Shown piece after piece: positions 14,089-22,800 of a DNA stretch of 62,140 nucleotides. This DNA is from a virus. Location: the IMG/VR virus record IMGVR_UViG_3300031851_000023, positions 1 through 62,140 of that record; one strand, 5' to 3'. Each line of letters starts with the position of its first letter. Within the stretch, counting starts at the first letter, position 1. The notes under the pieces are model-generated. The model was not told where the DNA came from and made no database searches. It saw nothing but the letters and a program-made list of their open reading frames with translations. The position numbers and the translations under genes are program-made.

Positions 14089-14498
14089 CGTTTACCCCCA
14101 CTCATATCTTTGAGCATCTTTTGAAGCTCTGCTGTAGATCCTACAAACATAGCGTTGTTGGTAACCTTGGATGGACCTTTCTTATCCTCGTCAAGATCCT
14201 TCATCTTCTTATGAAGGTCAGCAAGTTTGTCTGTCATGTCTGCAACGTGCTTCATTGCCGCTACAGCGACTTCATACGCTCTAGGGTGCCCTGACTCCTG
14301 AGCGACCTCTAACGCCCCGTTGACCGCCTCCTGACCCTTGTCTATGAGGGAGTACAATTCAGTACGTGTATATCTGTAATCTTTTTCACGATCTTCAGCA
14401 TCAACCTTAGGTGGTTGTGGTTTAGATGGTTTGGATTCCTCAACAGGTTCAGCACTAATGTTGAGGATTTCCTCCATGTTATCTTCTAGGTTACTCAT
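14085..14498 (-). CDS. gp16: Terminase small subunit
   Basis: The 137-aa protein (T4 gp16 is 164 aa) has a disordered acidic/proline-rich N-terminus, a central long helical region at about 45-105 (EAVNGALEVAQESGHPRAYE, DKLADLHKKMKDLDED) and a C-terminal segment NAMFVGSTAELQKML that is typical of T4-like small terminases. It recognises or regulates packaging and stimulates the gp17 ATPase. It overlaps gp15 by an ATGA. Confidence 0.88.
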   Translation of the reverse strand: MSNLEDNMEEILNISAEPVEESKPSKPQPPKVDAEDREKDYRYTRTELYSLIDKGQEAVNGALEVAQESGHPRAYEVAVAAMKHVADMTDKLADLHKKMKDLDEDKKGPSKVTNNAMFVGSTAELQKMLKDMSGGKR

Positions 14499-15295
14499 AA
14501 GAATTGAATCCCTTCATTAAATCCAAAGTCATCACCAGCATCAACTAAGGCATCATCGTTTACATCGATAACTCCATCAGTATTGATATCTGTAACTGCT
14601 TTTGGTGTATATGTTCTTGTAATTGTTCTACGACCGACATCAAGATCGCCCAAAGTTTCGTGGATAATTGCTTTCTTGATGACATCCGCAGTGTTGTATG
14701 GACCATACAGATACGATTTCATTGTAAACTGCAGTGCATATGCAATATACCTGCGCTCTAGAAAACTATCATCCCACTCATCTTCTCCACTAATGCCATT
14801 TAATACAATGGCAATATCACGTTTCTCATTCATGTCTGGTATCATGTTAAGAGTGATGCTAAAAGATGGTTGAAAATATGGCAGAATTTGCTCTACAATT
14901 TGTAAAGCATCATCCTGAGATTTGGCAATAACTCCTAGTTCAAAATTTATATTATAAGGAACAGGAACATATTGAACTCTAACTTCGCCACCATTACCAT
15001 CAATGATAGTTTTGTATTTTTGAATTGGTGATGTTTTACGGGAAGAATCGTAATCAATTCCTGTCATCTCAAAGTATATACGAGGCAAAGTAATTGCCAC
15101 TTTGCTGCTGCTAGCATTCTCTCCAATACGAACCAAGAACTTTTGCTTTGGTCCGTAGGCAAGAGGAACTTTAACTTCTTCTAAAACTTCTCCTGTATCA
15201 GGATCAGAACTCTTCATTGTTATATTATTGAAGAGTGTACCAAACGCAATAATGTTCTTGCGAACTATTTGGTTATAAAAATGTGATCCTAACAT
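14495..15295 (-). CDS. gp15: Tail completion and sheath stabiliser protein
   Basis: The 266-aa product equals T4 gp15 in length (272 aa) and position. The start [20 protein letters not shown] is typical of gp15, and IVEQILPYFQPSFSITLNM near residues 130-150 is a conserved strand-helix block. It would form the hexameric ring that caps the tube and sheath and binds the gp13/gp14 neck. Its start overlaps the gp14 stop codon (TAATG). Confidence 0.92.
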   Translation of the reverse strand: MLGSHFYNQIVRKNIIAFGTLFNNITMKSSDPDTGEVLEEVKVPLAYGPKQKFLVRIGENASSSKVAITLPRIYFEMTGIDYDSSRKTSPIQKYKTIIDGNGGEVRVQYVPVPYNINFELGVIAKSQDDALQIVEQILPYFQPSFSITLNMIPDMNEKRDIAIVLNGISGEDEWDDSFLERRYIAYALQFTMKSYLYGPYNTADVIKKAIIHETLGDLDVGRRTITRTYTPKAVTDINTDGVIDVNDDALVDAGDDFGFNEGIQFL

Positions 15296-16419
15296 TAGAT
15301 GCTATCCGTAAAGTTACCAAATTCACCAAATGGATTACCTTCTGTCCAATCAATAATCTCATCACCAGAATCTTCGATCTGTCTATTTTGATCGTAGTTA
15401 CTGTTCGTATTATTTAGAGTGTCAAATGTTTCTGGAGACCAGGTAGCACCTGAAGTTAGTCCAGTAATTACTTCAGCAGTAGTAAAGGTTCCTGTTCTAT
15501 TGTATACTTCCAGAGATCTGGTTGTGCTATCCCAAGACTTGACTTCTGCTCTATTGTCCTTAGGCGAGTAATCAATAGTAACAGTAGGAGCACTCGTATA
15601 ACCAGTTCCACCTGATGTAATTAGAATACTATTGACAAGACCAGTAGAACTAACTGCAGCAGTTGCTGTAGCACCTGTTCCACCTCCTCCAGTAATAGTA
15701 ACTGTTGGTGGAGTTGCTTGCTTATAATGTGATCCACCATCTGTAATAGTGATACTATCTACAGCATCACCATCAGTTGTTCCTGTTGCTTTCGCTAGGA
15801 ACTCATCACCAACAATCTCTTCTCCAACAGTAAAGTCTCCAGATCCACCAGGATCCATAAAGAGTTTGATGCTATTAGCAAATATTTCTTCCACATCATC
15901 GATCTCCTCAACTCCAGTATCAAAGTCATCACTACCGATCTCATAGATCTCAGCAGTGATAGCATAGAATTGGATCTTACCAAACTGGAAGAATGGTTCT
16001 TCCTTACCAACAAATTTAATCTCGTAGATATCTTTTGTTAGTGGGAAGTAAAGCAGATCTCCCTCGTTAGGTCTACTCTCAACAGTAATAGTAGGATTAT
16101 GATCTGCTACTTCTTCGTCCCATCTTCTAGTAGATACTCGGAAGATAATCTCATCCGTAATTCTTAAACCGAACTTGGAGATGAACTCAGCATTGTCTCC
16201 AAATCCCATGACGTTTTGAAGCAACATCTCAATTTGAAAATGTTCTTGATACTTAGAGTATCTAACCTCGTTAAGAGTGTTATCTTTTAGAGCTATTCTA
16301 GGAATGTAGTATATGTCTGTTCCGAACAGTTTAATTTGTTCGTCCACAAGATCCTGTGCGAGACCTTGCTCACCGCTGTGTCCTGAATAGTAAGTTGGAA
16401 AGTAGGGACTAGTAGGCAT
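15295..16419 (-). CDS. gp14: Neck protein with inserted beta-repeats
   Basis: A 374-aa neck protein, well over the 256 aa of T4 gp14. The N-terminal ~175 residues are the usual gp14 region ([20 protein letters not shown], then [16 protein letters not shown]), and the C-terminal ~30 ([20 protein letters not shown]) also look conserved. Between them sits an extra block of two G-x-x-Y-x(3-5)-P-x-V-T-I units, at about residues 225-285, each followed by GGGGTGATATA-type strands. The same unit occurs in the giant tail proteins in this window. The gene lies between gp13 and gp15. Confidence 0.88.
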   Translation of the reverse strand: MPTSPYFPTYYSGHSGEQGLAQDLVDEQIKLFGTDIYYIPRIALKDNTLNEVRYSKYQEHFQIEMLLQNVMGFGDNAEFISKFGLRITDEIIFRVSTRRWDEEVADHNPTITVESRPNEGDLLYFPLTKDIYEIKFVGKEEPFFQFGKIQFYAITAEIYEIGSDDFDTGVEEIDDVEEIFANSIKLFMDPGGSGDFTVGEEIVGDEFLAKATGTTDGDAVDSITITDGGSHYKQATPPTVTITGGGGTGATATAAVSSTGLVNSILITSGGTGYTSAPTVTIDYSPKDNRAEVKSWDSTTRSLEVYNRTGTFTTAEVITGLTSGATWSPETFDTLNNTNSNYDQNRQIEDSGDEIIDWTEGNPFGEFGNFTDSI

Positions 16420-16420
16420 C

Positions 16421-17221
16421 TTATCCGATCATATCCATAGGTGGGATGGCGTACTTACTGAGAACTTCGCTTTCGATTTTCTCAATCTCGCCTAATGCGT
16501 CTGTATACAATTCTCTACCATTAAGCGTGATACCGCCAGGTAGTTGAACGTTGTTATATTTAATCAAGTTTTGACCCCACTGTCTCTTCATAAGAGCAGT
16601 AGCATATTTCTTGACAAACATATCATTATTCATCTCTGTAGCATCTGTAGGATCAATCATCCTATGTGCCTCAATTACAAGATAGGTATCTTCTTTGAGG
16701 AATGCTTTATTGATGTCAAGATATAAACGATCACGACGCTGTGTATATCTGAACTGTTGGAACGAACCATTATTCAGAATCATATCTAGAGTTTCTAGAT
16801 ACTGCTTATTCATAAAGTAGTTGACAATATCAAGAGATCCGAATGCATATAGATCATTCAGAAACATCTGATACTCAACACCAAAGAGATTAGATCTAAT
16901 TGAGTTGCTGACTAAACCAAAAACTTTGCTGATGCCAACTACATGATCTGGAACTGGAATATAGTTGGTAGACTCTTCCCAATTTGTTGTTCCAGATGAT
17001 GTTGTTGCTTTATTATTGAAACGAGTTATATCGTCAGCAGTAATCTCATGCCTCAGAAAACATCTCTCCATACCGTTGTAACAGTTCTCTTGGAAGAACT
17101 GGTAAGTATCATCAATAACATTATTTACTTGCTCATCATCAATGTTAACTTGTAATACAGGCTCACCAAGTTGCCTCTTACAATATGTGATAAGATCAGC
17201 TCTTGAATTTGGAGACGCCAT
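16421..17221 (-). CDS. gp13: Neck protein
   Basis: A 266-aa head-tail connector protein (T4 gp13 is 309 aa), starting [20 protein letters not shown], a characteristic cyanophage gp13 opening. It binds the portal side of the neck with gp14. An in-frame TTG three codons upstream (17230) sits closer to the AAGGGA sequence, so it is an alternative start; I prefer the ATG because it yields the familiar N-terminus. Its leader lies inside the hairpin described separately. Confidence 0.9.
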   Translation of the reverse strand: MASPNSRADLITYCKRQLGEPVLQVNIDDEQVNNVIDDTYQFFQENCYNGMERCFLRHEITADDITRFNNKATTSSGTTNWEESTNYIPVPDHVVGISKVFGLVSNSIRSNLFGVEYQMFLNDLYAFGSLDIVNYFMNKQYLETLDMILNNGSFQQFRYTQRRDRLYLDINKAFLKEDTYLVIEAHRMIDPTDATEMNNDMFVKKYATALMKRQWGQNLIKYNNVQLPGGITLNGRELYTDALGEIEKIESEVLSKYAIPPMDMIG

Positions 17222-17227
17222 TACACA

Positions 17228-17263
17228 CAAAAATCCCTTCTTACCTATTTAGGAAGAAGGGAT
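17228..17263 (-). terminator. Hairpin terminator overlapping gp13 leader
   Basis: A perfect 10-bp inverted repeat, ATCCCTTCTT (17254-17263) with AAGAAGGGAT (17233-17242), read on the minus strand and followed by TTTTTG. It closes the transcript of the small coiled-coil gene. The downstream arm is also the likely ribosome-binding region of gp13, and the loop carries a late promoter. Confidence 0.8.
17246..17252 (-). promoter_or_regulatory. Late promoter CTAAATA inside terminator loop (gp13)
   Basis: CTAAATA on the minus strand lies between the two arms of the hairpin, 25-31 bases before the gp13 ATG. Transcription from it would begin within or just past the downstream arm, so the new mRNA would lack the upstream arm. 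Confidence 0.7.
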
Positions 17264-17270
17264 CTGAGAG

Positions 17271-17468
17271 TTATTCTTCTGTTGTTTCTGCCGCTGGTGC
17301 TGCTTCTTCTTCAGGTTTGTCTTCTAGAAGACCTAGAGTTTCTAGACCTCCTTCCAGTTTAATTTTATATTCTTTTGCTTTGACTAGATTTGTTTCTAGT
17401 TCAGCAATTTGCTTTTCAGTTGTAGCAATTTGCTCTTCAAAATTAGACTTAAGTTGTGCGGGATCCAT
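17271..17468 (-). CDS. Small coiled-coil protein, unknown
   Basis: A 65-aa protein starting MDPAQLKSNFEEQIATTEKQ. Residues 5-45 form a strong heptad pattern (EKQIAELETNLVKAKEYKIK), and the C-terminus is acidic and alanine-rich. In T4 the fibritin gene wac lies before gene 13; this short coiled coil occupies that place but is far too small to be fibritin. A GTG three codons upstream is a possible alternative start. It has its own late promoter and terminator, so it is a single-gene unit. Confidence 0.7.
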   Translation of the reverse strand: MDPAQLKSNFEEQIATTEKQIAELETNLVKAKEYKIKLEGGLETLGLLEDKPEEEAAPAAETTEE

Positions 17469-17496
17469 AGTTATCACATGTAATTGTGTATATCAA

Positions 17497-17504
17497 TATT
17501 TATA
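17497..17504 (-). promoter_or_regulatory. Late promoter TATAAATA (coiled-coil gene)
   Basis: An exact late consensus on the minus strand, 29 bases before the ATG at 17468. It begins one base after the stop codon TAA of the upstream gene. Confidence 0.75.
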
Positions 17505-17975
17505 TTAGTAATCAAAAACGTTTGTTATGTTTTTGTATAAATCTTTTAGGGTGATAGGATAATGATGATCTTCTGGTGGAGTTGGCCAATTTACACTAGA
17601 GCGATCAATTTTTTTAAAATCTTCATCACTCATTCTGATTTGATCGGGATTTGTATTTTGTGGCAAATCGCGAAGTGCTTGTAGATAATTTTTCCATACC
17701 GGTGGAAGTTCTTCTCCTAGAGACATTGCTTTTACAACTCTCCAATTACAAAATTCCATCTCTTTATCACGTTCTCTTCTCAAAAGACGCATAGGTTCTA
17801 GTCTTGATTTTTCAACACACCATGCTTCCAAATCTGCTTCATTTGGACGAGGTGATGAATCCAACCAATTAAGACTTTGGTTATCATTTTTATCGACAGA
17901 AACAGACCACTCGGCATTTGGATATAATGCAGCGAGGGCGTGTGACCAATCATAATGCATCTGAATGTTAGCCAT
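17505..17975 (-). CDS. Tail-assembly-chaperone-like protein
   Basis: A 156-aa protein whose central part has the pattern LLRRERDKEMEFCNWRVVKA followed by WKNYLQALRDLP. This R-x-x-R-D-x(8-10)-D/N-W ... W-x-x-Y-x-x-x-L-R-D-L-P signature is common in phage tail fibre/tail assembly chaperones and related short proteins beside fibre genes. Its place directly after the fibre tips fits a role in folding or attaching them. A good ribosome-binding site (AGGAG) precedes the ATG. Confidence 0.65.
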   Translation of the reverse strand: MANIQMHYDWSHALAALYPNAEWSVSVDKNDNQSLNWLDSSPRPNEADLEAWCVEKSRLEPMRLLRRERDKEMEFCNWRVVKAMSLGEELPPVWKNYLQALRDLPQNTNPDQIRMSDEDFKKIDRSSVNWPTPPEDHHYPITLKDLYKNITNVFDY

Positions 17976-18000
17976 TATTAAGTTCTCCTATTAATACGTA

Positions 18001-18008
18001 TATTTATT
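18001..18008 (-). promoter_or_regulatory. Late promoter AATAAATA (chaperone-like gene)
   Basis: The minus strand reads CAATAATAAATA; the stop codon of the upstream fibre-tip gene (TAA) is part of this tract. It lies 26-33 bases before the ATG. Confidence 0.55.
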
Positions 18009-18585
18009 ATTGAACTATTTCCATTATACTAGAAATAGTACATCCATTTTCGTAACTATTTTGTGACAAAGCACCTTGCGTCCTATTCAAGTAAAACGTA
18101 TATGTTCCATTACTCGAAGATCTTACTGCTAATCCATATGTATTTTCTTGACCTGCTACTGCGGTATCAAAAACATTAATGTACCAATTTGACATGGTAG
18201 AACTTTGGTTTCTATCATACCATCCAGAACAATATCCACTCCAGCGAGAACCCGCTGATGTTGAGTGTGATTTAAACTCAACTCCATTTTTCATAATGAG
18301 GATGACAACATCTTGATGAACTTCTCCTGAAAGCATCCACTTTACTGATAACAACGAACCCGTATATTTCGGTGTAACTGAAATATTTGTATTGGGCATC
18401 GAGTTTTGGTTATTGGGACTAGCAGTGAAAGATTGCCTCCCATCGTATCTTGCCGTAACAAATTGAACTGGTGTTCCTTTCGATGATGCAAAAGCATTAT
18501 CTCCCAGAGCTATACTAGTGTTGCTAGCAATTTGAACTGCGGATCCTGTTTTTGGTCTAATTGTTTTTACTGATAATTTGCTCAT
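18007..18585 (-). CDS. Fibre-tip-like protein, third paralogue
   Basis: This 192-aa protein shares its plan with the next two genes: an N-terminal strand MSKLSVKTIRPKTGSAVQIA, then a beta-rich body with GEVHQDVVILIMKNG, a conserved RWSGYCSGWYDRNQS block near residue 120, LNRT near 165, and a C-terminal NSYENGCTISSIMEI. The matching C-terminal blocks suggest a trimeric jelly-roll-like tip, but that is inference. Placed after the giant fibre gene, the three are probably alternative or hetero-assembled receptor-binding tips. The start overlaps the preceding paralogue (ATGA). Confidence 0.65.
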   Translation of the reverse strand: MSKLSVKTIRPKTGSAVQIASNTSIALGDNAFASSKGTPVQFVTARYDGRQSFTASPNNQNSMPNTNISVTPKYTGSLLSVKWMLSGEVHQDVVILIMKNGVEFKSHSTSAGSRWSGYCSGWYDRNQSSTMSNWYINVFDTAVAGQENTYGLAVRSSSNGTYTFYLNRTQGALSQNSYENGCTISSIMEIVQ

Positions 18586-19163
18586 GGTGCTATCTCCATT
18601 ACGTATCCGGCAGATACAGTGTTTTCGTAGGCGTTTTGTCCACCTCTACTGTCAGTTCTATTTAACCAATATGTATAATTGGCGTTATTTGAAGATCTAT
18701 TGCCAACACGATATACAATCTCATTACCTACTGGAAAAGTTGCATTGGATGGTGCTTCATCATACCAAACAATACTATTATTATATTGAGTGCTATTGTT
18801 GTCTCTATCATACCAACCGTGAGATACCCCACTCCAACGCTGTGCTCCTGCATCAGTATTATATCCAATGAGTGAACTACCTCTGTATACAGTAAACATA
18901 TGGTCGTGTCCAGTGGCTTCTCCATTTACCATCCAAACACATTGGAATGAAGATCCAGGAACTGTCCTTCTGATAGTAATATCTAATGCACTTAATATAT
19001 TCCAATTATTATTATTTGCCGCAACAGATAAACGTCGGTCTTCTTCTACATAAGCAAAATTAACAACAGATCCAGGAAGAACTAATCCTCCGGCAATTGA
19101 AGAATCACCAAAAGAAATAGCTCCGTTATCAGATTCGATAGTATCTACAATAATTTCCGACAT
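18582..19163 (-). CDS. Fibre-tip-like protein, second paralogue
   Basis: A 193-aa paralogue: MSEIIVDTIESDNGAISFGD at the start, GEATGHDHMFTVYRGS in the body, the shared RWSGVSHGWYDRDNN block, LNRT, and NAYENTVSAGYVMEIAP at the end. The R-W-S-G-x(3)-G-W/P-Y-D block and the Y-E-x-x-x-S/C-x(3)-M/I-x-E-I end align with both neighbours, while loops between them differ strongly. This is the pattern expected of host-recognition surfaces after gene duplication. Confidence 0.65.
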   Translation of the reverse strand: MSEIIVDTIESDNGAISFGDSSIAGGLVLPGSVVNFAYVEEDRRLSVAANNNNWNILSALDITIRRTVPGSSFQCVWMVNGEATGHDHMFTVYRGSSLIGYNTDAGAQRWSGVSHGWYDRDNNSTQYNNSIVWYDEAPSNATFPVGNEIVYRVGNRSSNNANYTYWLNRTDSRGGQNAYENTVSAGYVMEIAP

Positions 19164-19167
19164 TTTA

Positions 19168-19773
19168 TTATTCCTCTATTTCGTAAATAATCATACTGGA
19201 AACACCACACTCATATGAGTTTTGTCCATTACTGCTACCACACCTGTTGATGTAGTTTGTGCTTTGGTTTGTATTACCCTCTCGACTAACAATCCTGTAA
19301 GTATTATTATTTGTATTTCCAGGTTTGTAAAATACCATAATAAACACATCACCCGGTGTTGAGCTATTGTTATTTGCTCCATCGTATGGACCACAAGTAA
19401 TTCCACTCCAACGTTGGTTTCCAGCATCATCATTATATGAATCATATGCCGCAGTGGTTATGTGAGATCCATTTACAGTATATCGAAATACTGTATTGTG
19501 GTATACATCTCCAAGAATTCTTGCTTCGATAACTACTTTAGAACTAGCAAATTTACATTGTAAATCTACTTGCATTCCAGGAACGTTTGTCGTGACAGAT
19601 CCAGTATTACTAGTAGCATTTTGCCAAGACGTTCTGGTTTTATATGTAACATGCTTCATTTGCACAATTCTGCCGGGATATGAAATACTGCCACTATCAG
19701 CAATAGTCAATCCCCCGACAAAATTAATAGCACCTGAAGGAGATTCTATCTCCCGTACAATAATTTTACTCAT
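19168..19773 (-). CDS. Fibre-tip-like protein, first paralogue
   Basis: The 201-aa first copy in transcription order: MSKIIVREIESPSGAINFVG, LGDVYHNTVFRYTVNG, RWSGITCGPYDGANNN, and NSYECGVSSMIIYEIEE. The N-terminal I-I-V-x-x-I-E-S-x-x-G-A-I strand is shared with the second copy and probably forms the attachment point. It follows the fibre gene with its own GATAAATA promoter, so the three tips form one late unit. Confidence 0.65.
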   Translation of the reverse strand: MSKIIVREIESPSGAINFVGGLTIADSGSISYPGRIVQMKHVTYKTRTSWQNATSNTGSVTTNVPGMQVDLQCKFASSKVVIEARILGDVYHNTVFRYTVNGSHITTAAYDSYNDDAGNQRWSGITCGPYDGANNNSSTPGDVFIMVFYKPGNTNNNTYRIVSREGNTNQSTNYINRCGSSNGQNSYECGVSSMIIYEIEE

Positions 19774-19797
19774 TGTAAAAATGACTCTTTATCATAT

Positions 19798-19805
19798 TAT
19801 TTATC
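19798..19805 (-). promoter_or_regulatory. Late promoter GATAAATA (fibre-tip unit)
   Basis: GATAAATA on the minus strand, 25-32 bases before the first fibre-tip ATG. Its first two bases belong to the TGA stop of the giant fibre gene. Confidence 0.65.
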
Positions 19806-22800
19806 ATACTACAGACCACGCTCCGCCATTTACAATCGTGACAGTATTACCAGACGCAATTTCAATTGGACCAGCAGACATACAACGATCAGATGCTGTA
19901 ATTGTTATATTGTCAGTTATAGTAGATCTGTTTCTTTTGATGATTCCGTATTTGTCGATATACTGTTTATCTCCATTAATTTTTAATCCATTGGAAATTT
20001 GACCACTACTGAAGGTACCACTCTGAATATTCATAGAAGATCCAGAAACGTCAATTCTATTAGTGGCAGCTGTGCCAATTCGGAATGTTCCGTCAATTTC
20101 ACTGTTTCCAGTAGCTTTAAAAGTGCCGGAAACTTGTAAAGTGTATGTTGGATCTGCTACATTAATTCCAACCTTAGATAGTCTGTAGATGTCATTACCG
20201 TTACTGGCTTCAGTCCAACGCGAAGTAACAAACTCAGCATTATTCTGGAAGAGTTGACCATTAAAATTAACATCTCCTTGAATGTTGAGTTGATAATTTC
20301 TATTGGTTCCACTTTCTGGATCAGTTCCACTAGTTGCTGTGGTATTAATACCAACTCTATTTGAATCACCAGCAACAGTAATTGCTGGAGTTCCATTCCA
20401 AGTTGTTCCGCCATTATTGGTGGATGCTTGAATAGTAAACAAGTGGTTGCCAACTAGTTGGTTGCCAATTCTAAAGTTTCTATACGAAGAAGATCCACGG
20501 AAGACTAGAGGAGCACCAGAGTTATCATTATCAGTGTCGATAGTAACGCCTGTTTGGAACATCGCGTTACCATTAACTTCCAGAGTGTAATCTGGTTCAC
20601 GGTTGATGCCAACACCCATTTTTCTGGATGCGATAACATCACCAACAACACGGAAGTACAGTTCTGTCTCTGTGCCTTCCATAGTGAATCCTTCACCATA
20701 CTCAGATGCTGGTGATTGACTATCAGAATGATTGTATCTCAGTGTGCCAACTTGAGATTGGTTGGATGAAACATCACAGAATCTAATTTTTGCTCCAACA
20801 GCATTTGTAATAGAGCGAACAAAGATACCACCATCGCCACGAACATCTAAAGTAGATAATGGGTTGGTTCCGGCATTAATACCAACTTCATTTGATCCAG
20901 CATCAACAAACAGAGTGCCAGAATCAACATTTAAGTCGTCCGACATTGAGACGACACCTGTGAATAATGATGTTCCTGAGATGCTTAGATCAGAATTAGC
21001 GCCCGTTAGAGTTAACGGACCAGTCATGGTATCGCCTGCTTTGAGAACGTTAAGCGAAGCAGCACCAGTTAGAGCAGCAGTGATTGTTCCAGCACTAAAG
21101 TCTCCATTGGTGTCTCTAGCAACAGCTGATGTTAACGCAGCAGTTGAAACAATATTTGATGAATTGAATGCGGTATTACCAGCATTCCAAACAGTCTGAC
21201 TATTGATGCTTAAAGAATTTTCATCCCCAACTACAATATTTAATTGTCCAGATCCATCAGTTGCGTTACCACCAGATGCTTCAATTTTTGAATTGTAACT
21301 TGCCGTTAGCGTAGAAGAATTAAATAAAACTGCCGGAGCACTACTAATCCCATCAGATCTTCCTAATTTTAACTGAGCATTACCAGAATTACTTTCTAGT
21401 GTTGCTGCGACAAAATTATTTCCATCTTCAATACTAAAATCTTGGAAAAATACAGATTCATTTGCATCACCAATTTTTATAGCACCAACAAAATTACCGG
21501 TAGTAAGTCTACCAATCAATATGGTGTAATCATTGAAATTATCTCCAACATCATCATTGATAATTCTATCATCAATTTCAATAACACCAGTTGCCTGGTC
21601 ATTTGAATTGTATAGGTTAACAGCGTCTGCTCCTGGGGAATATTTTGCGTCTGTTAAAGTTTGACCAGAAACATAAATTCTATATCTTGGATCTCCAGAA
21701 TAACTCTTGATTTCAATTTGATCTCTGAAGGAAGATGCACTCTTGTAAGTTGGTAGACGGTTATCTGAAATTGTACCAGAGTTGATATTAAGAGCATTTT
21801 GATACCAAGATCCTTGCTTATTATCAAGTCTGTCAGCGTCAAGACCAGTGCCAACACCATCATTACCAGATGTCCAAACTTTTGCCCAAGTACCAAATGT
21901 ACTAACACCAGATCCAGAACCACGAAGATACATGTTATCATTATCAGTAAATGCTAATTGCTTAACACCACCATCAACTGTAAATCCTTGTCCGCCTGGT
22001 CTGAAAGTTACAATTTGTGTTTTTGATCCACCGTCATTGAGTGCTGCAGCACTATTAAATATAGTGTTGGAGACAATACCAGTAACAAATGTGTTTGGTG
22101 CTGGAGATGACACTGGGTTGTTAGTACCACTGATAACACGAATTGTATTTTGTGATTGACCAGAGATGTCAATATTGTAATTTCCTGCCAATCTATCTGA
22201 TAGTAGAGTGCCAGCATTAAGATTGCCAGCATTTAGATAGTAAGCACCTTGAGCACCATCTAACAAGTCAGCGTCTAGACCGCTATCTGGACCGGTCTTA
22301 AGTTCAACCGAACCATTACCTCCTTGTCCAATATTAAATTGACTTTTCTTATATCTAGAAACTCCAATTGTTCCATATAGATCAGCAGAAATTGTTAGAT
22401 CAGAAACTCTCGCAATATCAAGTGATATATTTGCGTATTGTCTGTTGATAGTACTTACTTTACAATCAAGAACTAAACCAGATCCAGAACCAATTTCAGT
22501 TGGTGGGACCGTAATGCTAAAGTCAGCATTAAAGTTAACACCACCATCTGTTACCACAACTGAAGTAACTTCGTTATTTACAACAGTAATGTTTGCTGCC
22601 AATCCAGTTCCAGATCCACCAAATAATGGAACATCAAAGAATTGTCCATTGCTAAATCCTGACCCTGGCGCTGCGATAATAATAGATTCAACAAATTGAC
22701 CTTGTGTGTATGTTGATTCAAATGTAATTGGAGACTCACCCCTTAGAAACTCAATAATAGTTCCTGCGGGAATAATATCAGTAACTGGATTATCAATAGC

